A stretch of 64,000 nucleotides of DNA, from contig NZ_SADT02000001.1 in NCBI RefSeq assembly GCF_004016445.2, forward strand, positions 539,630 through 603,629. The letters are read 5' to 3'. Positions 41,318 through 49,837 of this stretch are shown piece after piece. Source of the DNA: Mesorhizobium sp. M2E.F.Ca.ET.219.01.1.1. Lineage in GTDB: Bacteria > Pseudomonadota > Alphaproteobacteria > Rhizobiales > Rhizobiaceae. Every line of letters begins with the position of its first letter. Within the stretch, counting starts at the first letter, position 1. Both the position numbers and the translations under genes were made by a program. Below the pieces are notes generated by a model. That model searched no databases and had not been told where the DNA came from. It saw nothing but the letters and a program-made list of their open reading frames with translations.

Positions 41318-42388
41318 TTAGCCGTTCTTGAACAGCTGCAGGATCGACTGCGAGGAACTGTTGGCGATCGACAGGGACTGGATGCCGAGCTGCTGCTGGA
41401 CCTGCAGGGCCTGGAGGCGGGTCGATTCCTTGTTCATGTCGGCATCGACGAGCTGGCCGACGCCGCGATCGATGGAGTCCATCAGGCTCTGGGTGAAGGT
41501 CTTCTGCAGGTCGATCGAGCTCTTGGCGGCGCCGAGCACGGTGGCGGCGTCGGTAAGTTGACTCATGACGTTGTCGATCTTGGTGACCATCTGCGTGATG
41601 ATGTCGTCGGTCACGCCAGCCGCGGTGATGTCGAGATTGAAGGCGGAGACGTTGTCGATCTTGACGGGCGTGCCCGACACCGCGGCCTGGCCGGCGGTGT
41701 TGGCGGCGATGTCGGTGGCGCCGCCGGCGATCGCGGTGGCATAGGCGGCGTCATACGCCGACTGGTCCGCGGCGGTGGAATAGATCGAGGTCTTGCGGTC
41801 GAGAATGCCCTGGTTCTTGACGGCGGTGGAGAGGCCGGAATCGAACAATTTGGTGCTCTCGACATTGATGTCGATGGTGCCGAGCGAGATGGCGCCGGAC
41901 GAAGAGCGGTTGAAGGACGAGACGATCTTGGCGTCCTGCTGGACGCCATCATTGGGGGCCGCCACTTGCGTGGATGTCACCGAAAGATAATTCGAGCCGG
42001 AGAAGGTGGCGGCGTCGGCGAAGGATTTCATCTGCGCCTGCAGCGAGGTGATTTCGGTTTGGGTCTTTGCCTTGTTGGCTGCCGACTGGCCGACGGCCGA
42101 CAAAAGCTTGGTCTTGATCTGGCCGATCGTCGAAAGGACGTTGTTCATGCCGGTATAGGCGGTGTCGACCTTCGAGGCGCCGAGGCCGAGCGCATCCTGC
42201 ACGGTCGACAGCGCCGAGTTATCGGAGCGCATGGTGGTGGCGATCGACCAGTAGGCGGCGTTGTCGGAGGCCTCGGAGACCCTGTAGCCGGTCGAGATCC
42301 GAGCCTGCGTCTGCTCGAGCGATTTGTTGGTGGCGTTGAGGCTTTGAAGTGCAGTCAACGCCGCAGCGTTCGTCATGATGCTCGCCAA
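41318..42388 (-). CDS. Flagellin (356 residues)
   Basis: A filament subunit with the conserved D0/D1 ends (start (M)ASIMTNAAALTALQSLNA; end LGIQSLSIANSSSQSILQLF) and a variable centre. Translation probably starts at TTG 42388 with AAGGAG 8 nt upstream; an internal ATG at 42376 would give MTNAAAL. Its terminal regions are nearly identical to those of the flagellin at 42,747. The promoter region contains inverted TTAACCATA half-sites rather than the box used by the other flagellar units. Secreted by the flagellar export system. Confidence 0.96.
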   Translation of the reverse strand: MASIMTNAAALTALQSLNATNKSLEQTQARISTGYRVSEASDNAAYWSIATTMRSDNSALSTVQDALGLGASKVDTAYTGMNNVLSTIGQIKTKLLSAVGQSAANKAKTQTEITSLQAQMKSFADAATFSGSNYLSVTSTQVAAPNDGVQQDAKIVSSFNRSSSGAISLGTIDINVESTKLFDSGLSTAVKNQGILDRKTSIYSTAADQSAYDAAYATAIAGGATDIAANTAGQAAVSGTPVKIDNVSAFNLDITAAGVTDDIITQMVTKIDNVMSQLTDAATVLGAAKSSIDLQKTFTQSLMDSIDRGVGQLVDADMNKESTRLQALQVQQQLGIQSLSIANSSSQSILQLFKNG

Positions 42389-42491
42389 GAAACTCGCTCC
42401 TTCTCAAAAGCCGGCATGCCACAGGCCGGGCTTGGCCTGCCATTGATCGCGATCGTGCCGGATAGGCCGATACGGCAATCTAAGTCATTGG

Positions 42492-42519
42492 TTAACCATA
42501 CCTAGCGCGATATGGTTAA
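42492..42519 (-). promoter_or_regulatory. Inverted TTAACCATA repeat upstream of the first flagellin gene
   Basis: TTAACCATA (42492-42500) and TATGGTTAA (42511-42519) form a perfect 9-bp inverted repeat with 10 bp between, 104 bp upstream of the flagellin start. TTAACCAT is the half-site recognised by CtrA-type regulators in alphaproteobacteria. A hairpin CAGGCC/GGCCTG (42422-42439) follows in the leader. Confidence 0.5.
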
Positions 42520-42576
42520 TGGCATGTTAAAAATAGGCTTTGGAGAAGTTAAGAAACGAGGGTTGCGCGAGCCTTG

Positions 42577-42683
42577 AGCAAAGCAATTCCAGGAAAAGTG
42601 TGAAACGGTTTTCCGTCCGGAATTGCTTCAAAGCAAATAGAGATGGAGCGGTTCACCGTTTCCGTGAAACGGCGAGCCGCTCC
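42577..42683. repeat. Composite rhizobial palindromic repeat between the flagellin genes (copy 4)
   Basis: First hairpin (about 42577-42634): AAGCAATTCC ... GGAATTGCTT around GGAAAAGTGTGAAACGGTTT, close to the reverse of the 10,091 copy. Second hairpin (42645-42683): GGAGCGG-ttCACCGTTTC-cgt-GAAACGG-CGAG-CCGCTCC. Both are of the kind scattered through rhizobial intergenic DNA. Together with the adjacent terminator they form three hairpins in a row within 145 bp. Confidence 0.75.
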
Positions 42684-42685
42684 AA

Positions 42686-42720
42686 TGAAAAATCGGGCCG
42701 CGCTTTTGGCGCGGCCCGAT
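42686..42720 (-). terminator. Rho-independent terminator after the second flagellin gene
   Basis: On the minus strand ATCGGGCCGCG and CGCGGCCCGAT form an 11-bp stem around a short AAAA-containing loop and run into TTTTT. It lies 27 bp beyond the flagellin stop codon at 42747. Confidence 0.92.
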
Positions 42721-42746
42721 GCTTTAGCGCGGTCAGTATAGAGCGA

Positions 42747-43742
42747 TCAGCCGCGGAAGAGCGACAGGATCGACTGCGACGAGCCGTTGGCGATCGACAG
42801 CGCCTGGACGCCGAGCTGCTGCTGAACCTGCAGGGCCTGGAGGCGGGTCGATTCCTTGTTCATGTCGGCATCGACGAGCTGGCCGACGCCGCGATCGATG
42901 GAGTCCATCAGGCTCGAGGTGAAGGTCTTCTGCAGGTCGATCGAGCTCTTGGCGGCGCCGAGCTTGGTCGCGGCGGTCGTCATGTCCTTCAGCGCGGCGT
43001 CGACGACCTTCATCATGTCCGCGATCTGGGTATCGCTGGCAGCCGTGGTGCCGGAGAAGATCTTCAGAGTCGCGACCGAATAGGTGTCGCCCGCTGCAGC
43101 GGCCGCACCCAGGGTCGGGTTCTGCGCGGTAGCGGTGACAGCGCCGGTCGCGCCGACGCGGTCGGCGTCGAGGATGCCCTTCGACACGCCCGCCGCAGTG
43201 CCGGCCTCATACAGCTTGATGCTGTCCACCTTGACGTCGATCGTCGAGATCGAAACCACGCCGGTGGAGCTGCGGTTGAAAGCCGAAACGATCTTGACGT
43301 CGGCAGCAGCCGTGGCGGTGGCGCCGCTGTTGACCGACAGCATGTTGGTGCCGGAGAAGGTGGCGCCGTCGGCATAGGCCTTCAGCTGGTCCTGAAGAGC
43401 CTTGATTTCAACCTGGGTCTTTTCCTTGGAAGCGTCGGTCTGGCCGTAGGATGCGGTCAGCTTCTGCTGGATCTGGTTGATGGTCTTGATCGCGCTGTCC
43501 ATGCCGGTGTAGGCGGTGTCGACCTTCGAGGCGCCGAGGCCGAGCGCGTCCGAAACGGTGGACATGGCCTGGTTGTCGGAGCGCATCGTGGTGGCGATCG
43601 ACCAGTAAGCGGCGTTGTCGGAAGCCTGGGAGACGCGATAGCCCGTCGAGATGCGGGACTGCGTGGTGTCGAGGGCTTTCTGGGTGGCGTTCAAGCTCTG
43701 CAGAGCGGTCAACGCCGAGGCGTTGGTCATGATACTGGCCAT
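42747..43742 (-). CDS. Flagellin (331 residues)
   Basis: A second filament subunit (start MASIMTNASALTALQSLNAT; end LGVQALSIANGSSQSILSLF). The terminal 100 or so codons at each end are almost the same as in the neighbouring flagellin, while the middle differs (Ala/Thr-rich variable domain). ATG at 43742 has only a weak ribosome site, so leader structure may matter: a hairpin CATACCGG/CCGGTATG lies about 37-57 nt upstream. It carries its own terminator and promoter region, so it is transcribed separately. Confidence 0.96.
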   Translation of the reverse strand: MASIMTNASALTALQSLNATQKALDTTQSRISTGYRVSQASDNAAYWSIATTMRSDNQAMSTVSDALGLGASKVDTAYTGMDSAIKTINQIQQKLTASYGQTDASKEKTQVEIKALQDQLKAYADGATFSGTNMLSVNSGATATAAADVKIVSAFNRSSTGVVSISTIDVKVDSIKLYEAGTAAGVSKGILDADRVGATGAVTATAQNPTLGAAAAAGDTYSVATLKIFSGTTAASDTQIADMMKVVDAALKDMTTAATKLGAAKSSIDLQKTFTSSLMDSIDRGVGQLVDADMNKESTRLQALQVQQQLGVQALSIANGSSQSILSLFRG

Positions 43743-43778
43743 GGTACTCGTACCCTATTTTTACACGGATTTTTTTGA

Positions 43779-43799
43779 CATACCGGCATGTCCGGTATG
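43779..43799 (-). promoter_or_regulatory. Hairpin in the leader of the second flagellin gene
   Basis: CATACCGG and CCGGTATG form a perfect 8-bp stem around CATGT, about 37 nt upstream of the flagellin ATG. The octamer CATGCCGG (minus strand) also occurs in the leader of the other flagellin (42411-42418). FlbT, encoded in this window, is known to act on flagellin mRNA leaders, so this is a candidate binding or stability element. Confidence 0.5.
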
Positions 43800-43953
43800 A
43801 CGGTGCGGCATCATGCCAATGATCTGTGAAACCCGATCACCCGCCATCTGCGAGCAATATGCGGGCCAGTCCCTACCAAAGCGCTAAATCGCAGGGTTAA
43901 TCGAAAATATATTGCCTAAAATTCGAGCGCGTATCCGGCGCCGGCCTCTGGTT

Positions 43954-44685
43954 TCAGGTGAAGGATCGCACCAGGCTGCCGACGAGAAGGTTCCAGCCGT
44001 CGATCAAAACGAAGAACAGGATCTTGAACGGTAGCGACACCACCGTCGGCGGCAGCATCATCATGCCCATGGCCATGGTCACGGTGGCGACGATCAGGTC
44101 GATGACGAGGAACGGCAGGACAATGAGAAAGCCGATCTCGAAGCCGCGCCGGATTTCCGAGATCATGAAGGCCGGCACCAGGATGCGCAGATCGACGGTC
44201 TCGCGCGAGACGGTCTGGCCGCGCTCGCGGGCGAGGTCGGCGAAAAGGTCGAAGTCCTTGTCGCGCACATTGTGCAGCATGAAATCGCGGAACGGACCGG
44301 AAATCTTCTCGAACGCCTCGGCCTGGGTGATCTGGTTGTCCATCAGCGGCTTGACGCCGGTGTTCCAGGCCTGATCGAAGGTCGGCGCCATGACATAGAA
44401 GGTCATGAACAGCGACAGCGAGATCAGGATCAGGTTTGCCGGCGTCGACTGCAGGCCGATGCCGGCACGCAGGATCGAGAAGGCGATGACGAAGCGGGTG
44501 AAACTCGTCACCATGATGAGCAGGCCCGGTGCCACCGAAAGCACGGTCAGCAGGCCGAACATCTGGATCAGGTAGCCAACGGTCGTGCCGTCGGCCTTGC
44601 CGATGCCGCCAAGATCGAGCTGCTGGGCCGCGGCGACGGAAGTGGTGATGGCGATGAGCGCCGTGGCTATGAGGAACTTTCTCAT
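43954..44685 (-). CDS. fliP: Flagellar export gate protein FliP
   Basis: A 243-residue gate protein with a cleavable signal peptide (ending near AAAQ|QLDLGG) and four membrane helices. Family features: LSVAPGLLIMVTSFTRFVIA, then RAGIGLQSTPANLILISLSL and the C-terminal VATVTMAMGMMMLPPTVVSL. Length is typical. It overlaps fliL by 4 bp and ends the long flgB-to-fliP unit. Confidence 0.97.
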   Translation of the reverse strand: MRKFLIATALIAITTSVAAAQQLDLGGIGKADGTTVGYLIQMFGLLTVLSVAPGLLIMVTSFTRFVIAFSILRAGIGLQSTPANLILISLSLFMTFYVMAPTFDQAWNTGVKPLMDNQITQAEAFEKISGPFRDFMLHNVRDKDFDLFADLARERGQTVSRETVDLRILVPAFMISEIRRGFEIGFLIVLPFLVIDLIVATVTMAMGMMMLPPTVVSLPFKILFFVLIDGWNLLVGSLVRSFT

Positions 44686-45176
44686 TCGAGCAGCATCGTC
44701 CTGACGAGAACCTGTTTGACGTGGCCGCCGCTGCGCAGCGCCGCGCGCTCATCGAGATCGGCCTTGAGATGCTGGTAGCCGCTGGCGCCTTCGATCTGAT
44801 GCAGCTTGATCGTGCGCACGAAGGCAAGCAGATCCTGGTGGATCTGCTCGGTCACTTCCGGCGGCTGCGGGGCATCATAGAGTACCGATACCTCCAGCCG
44901 GATCCAAACGTCCGACGGCGAGGCGAGATTGGTGGTGATCGGCGCCAACTGAGCCAGCGTTGGCCCGGCGGCCGCTTTGCCGGCTTCGCCGGGCTTCTCC
45001 GCCTTGCCGGCATTCTCCGACGCCGCGGGCACCGGCGCCGGCGTTTCACCCTGCTTGAGATAGCCGCCGGAAACCCAGCCCATGCCGATGGCCGCGCCTG
45101 TCATGACCAGCAGCATGGCGAGCTGGATCACCAGGGAAGGTCCCTTCTTGGGCTGGACCTGCTCGACATTGGCCAC
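44682..45176 (-). CDS. fliL: Stator-associated flagellar protein FliL
   Basis: A 164-residue protein starting at GTG 45176, with a basic cytosolic start, one membrane helix (about residues 17-38), a Pro/Ala/Lys-rich linker and a periplasmic stomatin-like FliL domain (WIRLEVSVLYDAPQPPEVTE, HLKADLDERAALRSGGHVKQ). The C-terminal VLVRTMLLE is typical of the family. FliL rings surround the stator and increase torque. A second FliL-like gene lies at 10,671. Confidence 0.9.
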   Translation of the reverse strand: MANVEQVQPKKGPSLVIQLAMLLVMTGAAIGMGWVSGGYLKQGETPAPVPAASENAGKAEKPGEAGKAAAGPTLAQLAPITTNLASPSDVWIRLEVSVLYDAPQPPEVTEQIHQDLLAFVRTIKLHQIEGASGYQHLKADLDERAALRSGGHVKQVLVRTMLLE

Positions 45177-45194
45177 GGCCGCGCTCTCCCGGTC

Positions 45195-45899
45195 CTAGAA
45201 AGGAAGAACCTGGTCCAGCACCTGCTGGCCATAGGCCGGCTGCTGGACCTCGCTCACACGGCCGCGGCCGCCATAGGAGATGCGCGCCTCGGCGATGCGC
45301 TCGTAGGGGATGGTGTTTTCCGCGCCGATGTCGGACGGACGAACCATGCCGGCGATGGTGAGCACCCGCAGCTCGTAGTTGACGCGGACCTCCTGCGAAC
45401 CCCTGATCATCAGATTGCCGTTGGGCAGCACCTCCGTCACCACAGCCGCTACATTGAGCGCGATATCTTCCGAGCGCTTGATCTCGCCGTCGGCATTGGT
45501 CTCGGTGCTGGAGCTCAAGCCGGCGTCACCCTTGCCGCTGGTGCTCGCCGTTTCCCAGCCGAGATTGACGTCGTAGCCGAGCTTGCGCGCGGCGGTGCGG
45601 CTGCGATCGTTCTGGTTCTTGAAATTGGCCCGATCGTTGAGCCTGATGTTGACGGTCAGAATGTCGCCGGCGCGCAGCGCGCGCGGATCGGTGAAGAGCC
45701 GGCTCTGGCGATCGTCCCACAGCGAGAATTTCTTCGGCCGCGAAGCGGGCGGCTCAGGGTAGCTGTATGGACCGGAGCCGCCCTCGCCGATGCCGGACCC
45801 GACCGGCGACAAAGCGGGCTCCCTGTTGATTTCCCTGGGATCGGTGCCGCAGCCGGCCAGGCCGGCCAGGGCGATCAGGGCGAGCAATTTCAACTTCAT
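45195..45899 (-). CDS. flgH: Flagellar L-ring lipoprotein FlgH
   Basis: A 234-residue outer-membrane L-ring protein. The signal peptide ends in a lipobox (ALAGLAGC, modified Cys17), and the body shows SLWDDRQSRLFTDPRALRAG and DILTVNIRLNDRANFKNQN, conserved in FlgH. It overlaps motE by 4 bp and precedes fliL by 18 bp. Confidence 0.97.
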   Translation of the reverse strand: MKLKLLALIALAGLAGCGTDPREINREPALSPVGSGIGEGGSGPYSYPEPPASRPKKFSLWDDRQSRLFTDPRALRAGDILTVNIRLNDRANFKNQNDRSRTAARKLGYDVNLGWETASTSGKGDAGLSSSTETNADGEIKRSEDIALNVAAVVTEVLPNGNLMIRGSQEVRVNYELRVLTIAGMVRPSDIGAENTIPYERIAEARISYGGRGRVSEVQQPAYGQQVLDQVLPF

Positions 45900-46516
45900 G
45901 ACGGATCAACCCTTCGCGCCGCGCTGGCCATGATGCCGGTGAGCGTCGCCGCCGCCTTCTGGTCCATTTCATTCAGGATGACGCCGGCCTTGCGCGAATC
46001 GAGCTTCATCAGGATGGCCGCCGCGAGCTCGGCATTGACCATCGCCAGCCGTTCGGCGGCGGCGTCCGGCTTCATGCCGGCATAGATCTTGACGACGCCG
46101 TCCTCGGCGCGCGCCAGGAAAACTTCGCGGCGCTTCAGCCACTCTTCATATTCGGCTTTCTTTGCCTCCAGCGCTTTCATGCGCTCGTCGATGCCGGCCT
46201 GCAGCTGCTTCAGCTGCTCCGCCTGCAGGGCGTAGCGGCGGTCGCGCGCGGCATCCGCGATGTTGGAGCAGAAGCGCTGGATCTCGCTTTCGTCAGGCGC
46301 TTTCCCGCCCGCAAGTCCAACCGGTTGGGCCGATGCCGTCTCGCGCGTGAGCTGGGCCGGCTGAGCCGGCGCCTGACCGCCAGGCAATACCTGGCGCACT
46401 TCATCCGCGCGGACCGCGCCGCCCGCCAGCGCGACGATCGCGCCAATGGCGAGGAGGCCGCTCGCGGAGTGAAGCCTTGGGCGGCGATGCAGTATCGAGG
46501 AGAGGAGCGCGATCAT
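45896..46516 (-). CDS. motE: MotC chaperone MotE
   Basis: A 206-residue periplasmic protein with an N-terminal signal or anchor (residues 12-36), an Ala/Gln/Pro-rich segment, a coiled coil at about 80-125 (QAEQLKQLQAGIDERMKALE) and a C-terminal MgtE-N-like domain (VYAG replaced by KIYAGMKPDAAAERLAMVN, then GVILNEMDQKAAATLTGIMA). MotE of Sinorhizobium is a periplasmic chaperone specific for MotC. It sits between flgI and flgH with 4-bp and 8-bp junctions. Confidence 0.88.
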   Translation of the reverse strand: MIALLSSILHRRPRLHSASGLLAIGAIVALAGGAVRADEVRQVLPGGQAPAQPAQLTRETASAQPVGLAGGKAPDESEIQRFCSNIADAARDRRYALQAEQLKQLQAGIDERMKALEAKKAEYEEWLKRREVFLARAEDGVVKIYAGMKPDAAAERLAMVNAELAAAILMKLDSRKAGVILNEMDQKAAATLTGIMASAARRVDPS

Positions 46517-46524
46517 CGGTGTGC

Positions 46525-47763
46525 CTATTGGAGAACCAGGTCGGCCTGCAGGGCGCCGGCCGACTTGATGCCTTGCAGGATGGCGATGATGCCGTCGGGC
46601 TTCACGCCGAGGCGGTTGAGGCCGGAGACAAGCGTTTCGAGATCGGGGCCGTCGAGCACGGCGACGCGTGCGTTGGGCCGGCTCGCATCAATGGCCGTGG
46701 ACGGTTCCACCGCGGTCTCGCCCCTGGAGAAGGGTTCAGGCTGGACGACCCGCGGCGCCTCGGTGATGCGCACGGTGAGTGTGCCATGGCTGATCGCCAC
46801 GCGCGAGATCCTGACATTGCTGCCGATGACGATGGTTCCGGTGCGCTCGTCTATGACGACGCGGGCAGGGGCATCCGACTCGACGACGAGGTTCTCGATC
46901 TCGGCATAGAAGCGAGCTGCGGAGACGTTCTTCGGTCGCCTGATCTGCACGGTTCGGGCATCGCGCTCGGCGGCGACCCGCATGCCGAAGCGCTGCGAGG
47001 TGTAGTCGTTGACGGCATCGGCGATGCGGATGGCGGTCGAGAAGTCGGGATTGCGCAATTGCAGCGTCAACACGCCCTGATCGTCGAACTCGGCCGGGAC
47101 GGCGCGCTCGACGATGGCACCGTTCGGCACGCGGCCGGCGGTCGGCACGCCTTGCGTCAACTGCTCCGCCTGGCCCTGGGCGGTGAAGCCGCCGACGATC
47201 ACCGAGCCTTGCCCGACGGCGTAGATCTCGCCATCGGCGGCCTTCAGCGGCGTCATCACCAGCGTGCCGCCGGCGAGCGAGGTGGCGTCGCCCATCGAGG
47301 AGACGTCGATGTCGATGCGGGCGCCCGACTGGACGAAGGGCGGCATGTTGGCGGTGACGATGACGGCGGCCACGTTCTTGGCACGCGCGCTGCCGCCTTC
47401 GGTGGCGATGCCGAGATTCTCCAGCATGGCGCGGATCGACTGTTCGGTGAAGGGCGAATTGCGCAGGCTGTCGCCGGTGCCCGCGAGGCCGATGACCAGG
47501 CCGTAGCCGACGAGCTGGTTGTCGCGCGCGCTTTGCAGCTGGGCGATGTCCTTGATGCGCGCGGCGACCTGGCCGGGCGGCAGCGTGCTTGGCCCGGTGG
47601 AAACGCGGAACATGCGCTGGGTCGTGGCCGGATCATATTCCGGATCGTCGTAGACGCCGCCATTTTTCTGCGCCAGCTCGCGCTTGGCCTTCGGCGTCAG
47701 CCCGTCCGCCAGCACCGGCTGGAGGCCGATGGCCATGCTCATCAGAACGACGAAGGCGCGCAT
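46525..47763 (-). CDS. flgI: Flagellar P-ring protein FlgI
   Basis: A 412-residue periplasmic P-ring protein with a signal peptide (ending QPVLA|DGL) and conserved blocks RIKDIAQLQSARDNQLVGYG, LVIGLAGTGDS and RIDIDVSSMGDATSLAGGTL. The ATG at 47763 shares one base with the flgA stop codon (TGATG); a GTG directly before it is an alternative. Length is normal once about 40 extra residues near the N terminus are allowed for. Needs FlgA for assembly, encoded immediately upstream. Confidence 0.97.
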   Translation of the reverse strand: MRAFVVLMSMAIGLQPVLADGLTPKAKRELAQKNGGVYDDPEYDPATTQRMFRVSTGPSTLPPGQVAARIKDIAQLQSARDNQLVGYGLVIGLAGTGDSLRNSPFTEQSIRAMLENLGIATEGGSARAKNVAAVIVTANMPPFVQSGARIDIDVSSMGDATSLAGGTLVMTPLKAADGEIYAVGQGSVIVGGFTAQGQAEQLTQGVPTAGRVPNGAIVERAVPAEFDDQGVLTLQLRNPDFSTAIRIADAVNDYTSQRFGMRVAAERDARTVQIRRPKNVSAARFYAEIENLVVESDAPARVVIDERTGTIVIGSNVRISRVAISHGTLTVRITEAPRVVQPEPFSRGETAVEPSTAIDASRPNARVAVLDGPDLETLVSGLNRLGVKPDGIIAILQGIKSAGALQADLVLQ

Positions 47764-48284
47764 CACGAAGCGCCGACCTTGATGGTGCCGTCGGTCATTA
47801 CCGTGCCGGAGATGATCTTGCCGCTGTCGGTGTTGCGGATCTTGATCTGGTCGCCGGCAGCACCCGGTTCGAGCGTGATGCCGGCGGCCGAAATGGTGAG
47901 CGCGCCAGCGGTGAAATAGACCTGCACGGAAGCGCCCTGCTCGACCAGCCAGGCCTCGCGGATAGCGGTGACCGGGATATAGCGGCCGGGCAGAAGCGTG
48001 CGTTTGGCGACCTTGCCCTGGAGTTCCTCGGAGCGCGTCGCCATGCCGTCAGGCTTGTGCTTGCCGGGGATGAGCGTGACCTGCTTGAGCGAGGCGGCCT
48101 CGATGGTCTCGCCGGGATAGATGACCCGGTTGGGGATCAGCACGGCTTCGCCGGCGGGCTGGCCGGCCGCTATCTGGTTCGCCGACTGGCCGGTGGCGTC
48201 CTGCGCGATAGCCGGCGTGCCGGCGGCCAACAGGGCGGTGGCCAGCACGGCCCGTCGGAGTGCGAAGGAGATCGGCCCGGCCAT
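47763..48284 (-). CDS. flgA: P-ring assembly chaperone FlgA
   Basis: A 173-residue periplasmic chaperone: signal peptide (residues 1-27), then the SAF/FlgA domain (VLIPNRVIYPGETIEAASLK, KRTLLPGRYIPVTAIREAWL, GDQIKIRNTDSGKIISGTVM). It helps polymerise FlgI into the P ring. Start is ATG 48284 or the adjacent GTG 48287. Short form typical of rhizobia, without the extra N-terminal domain of enterobacterial FlgA. Confidence 0.95.
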   Translation of the reverse strand: MAGPISFALRRAVLATALLAAGTPAIAQDATGQSANQIAAGQPAGEAVLIPNRVIYPGETIEAASLKQVTLIPGKHKPDGMATRSEELQGKVAKRTLLPGRYIPVTAIREAWLVEQGASVQVYFTAGALTISAAGITLEPGAAGDQIKIRNTDSGKIISGTVMTDGTIKVGAS

Positions 48285-48290
48285 CACCCG

Positions 48291-49079
48291 TTACCTGATG
48301 TTCTTGGAGACAACCGAGGCCATGTCGTCGGCGGCCTGGATGACCTTGGAGTTCATTTCATAGGCGCGCTGCGCTGAGATCAACTCGGTGATTTCCTTGA
48401 CCGGATCGACGTTGGAGGATTCCAGGTAACCCTGCTGGATCGTGGCGAAGCCGGGATCCCCTGGAACGCCGACATTGGCCGGGCCTGAGGCGGCCGTTTC
48501 CTGGAAGAGGTTGTCGCCCAGCGGGGCCAGGCCCGCCTCGTTGGCGAAATTGGCGATCTGGAGCTGTCCGAGAAGCTGGAGGTTGGTCTGGCCGTCCAAA
48601 CGGGCAAAGACCTGGCCGGTCTTGTTGACGATAACCTCGATGGCATCGGTCGGCACGGTGATAGCCGGAATGACCTCGGCGCCGTCGACGGTCACCAACT
48701 GCCCGGTGGCATTGGTGTTGAAGGCGCCGGCGCGCGAGTAGAGCGTGCCGCCGTCGGCGCCCTGGATCTGGAACCAGCCCCTGCCGGTCAACGCCAGGTC
48801 GAAGCTGTTGCCGGTGCTGGCCAGTTCGCCCTGGGTGTGGACGTTGCGCACCGCCGTCGTCTTGACGCCAAGGCCGATCGAAACGCCTTCCGGCACCAGC
48901 GAGGTATTGGAGCGGTTGGGCACGCCTTGCGTGCGGTCGACCTGGTAGAGCAGGTCGGAGAATTCCGCCCGCGCCCGCTTGTAGCCGGTGGTGTTGATGT
49001 TGGCGATGTTGTTGGCGATGACTTCCAGGTTGGTCTGCTGGGCGTTCATGCCGGTCGCGGCGATGGCGAGTGCTTTCAT
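48291..49079 (-). CDS. flgG: Distal rod protein FlgG
   Basis: A 262-residue distal rod subunit with the rod/hook signature [20 protein letters not shown] near the N terminus and [20 protein letters not shown] at the C terminus, the standard FlgG pattern and length. It is exported through the flagellar system and assembles on the proximal rod. It lies 10 bp downstream of fliE and just upstream of flgA. Confidence 0.97.
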   Translation of the reverse strand: MKALAIAATGMNAQQTNLEVIANNIANINTTGYKRARAEFSDLLYQVDRTQGVPNRSNTSLVPEGVSIGLGVKTTAVRNVHTQGELASTGNSFDLALTGRGWFQIQGADGGTLYSRAGAFNTNATGQLVTVDGAEVIPAITVPTDAIEVIVNKTGQVFARLDGQTNLQLLGQLQIANFANEAGLAPLGDNLFQETAASGPANVGVPGDPGFATIQQGYLESSNVDPVKEITELISAQRAYEMNSKVIQAADDMASVVSKNIR

Positions 49080-49089
49080 GACGCGGTTC

Positions 49090-49419
49090 CTAGATACTCA
49101 TGCGACTGATTTCGAGGTAAGCCGAGACGACCTTGTCGCGGATGGCGATGGTCGTCTGCAGCGCCTGCTGGGCGCTCAGCACCGCATCGACAACCTGACG
49201 GGTGTCGGCGTCGCCCTTGAGCGCCTGTATCGACATCTGCTCGGCACCCTGCAGCGTGTTGACGGTCTTCGTCGCGGCCTGGCTGAGGACGTCGGCGAAG
49301 CTGCTGCCCACGCTTTCGCTGGCCTGCGTTCCGACGCCGCCCTGCAAAAGGTTTGGTGACGCCGACTCCGCTCCGTCAACCGCCGTCTTGAACTGTATTG
49401 CCCCGATACCGCCGATCAT
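49090..49419 (-). CDS. fliE: MS ring-rod junction protein FliE
   Basis: A 109-residue FliE with the conserved C-terminal helices [40 protein letters not shown] and [20 protein letters not shown]. It links the MS ring to the rod. Its start codon shares one base with the flgC stop, showing tight packing of the rod operon. Confidence 0.95.
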   Translation of the reverse strand: MIGGIGAIQFKTAVDGAESASPNLLQGGVGTQASESVGSSFADVLSQAATKTVNTLQGAEQMSIQALKGDADTRQVVDAVLSAQQALQTTIAIRDKVVSAYLEISRMSI

Positions 49420-49835
49420 TACTGGTTCCTCATCAGGTCGATGGTCATGGAAATCAGATCGCGAGCCTGCTTGATGACCTGCAGGTTGGCTTCATAGGAG
49501 CGGTTCGCCTCGCTCATGTCGGCCATTTCGACCAATGTGTTGACGTTGGGCATCTTGACGTACCCTTTGGCGTCGGCGGCTTCGTTGCCGGGCTGGAATT
49601 CGATCGGAAAGTCCGAAGGATCGCGATTGATGGCGCTGACTTCCACCAGCGAACCGCCGGTCGCGCGGTCGACCTCGGACTGGAAGGTGATCGTCTTGCG
49701 GCGATAAGGATCGGCGCCGGGCGTGCTGCCCGTCGACTGGGCGTTGGCGAGGTTTTCCGACACCACGCGCAGGCGCTCCGACTGGGCGCCGAGACCGGAT
49801 GCCGCGACTTTGAGGGCTGCGGTGAGGGCGTCCAT
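49419..49835 (-). CDS. flgC: Proximal rod protein FlgC
   Basis: A 138-residue proximal rod subunit ([20 protein letters not shown] near the start; [20 protein letters not shown] near the end), standard family features and length. It sits 2 bp after flgB and overlaps fliE by one base. Confidence 0.97.
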   Translation of the reverse strand: MDALTAALKVAASGLGAQSERLRVVSENLANAQSTGSTPGADPYRRKTITFQSEVDRATGGSLVEVSAINRDPSDFPIEFQPGNEAADAKGYVKMPNVNTLVEMADMSEANRSYEANLQVIKQARDLISMTIDLMRNQ

Positions 49836-49837
49836 GG

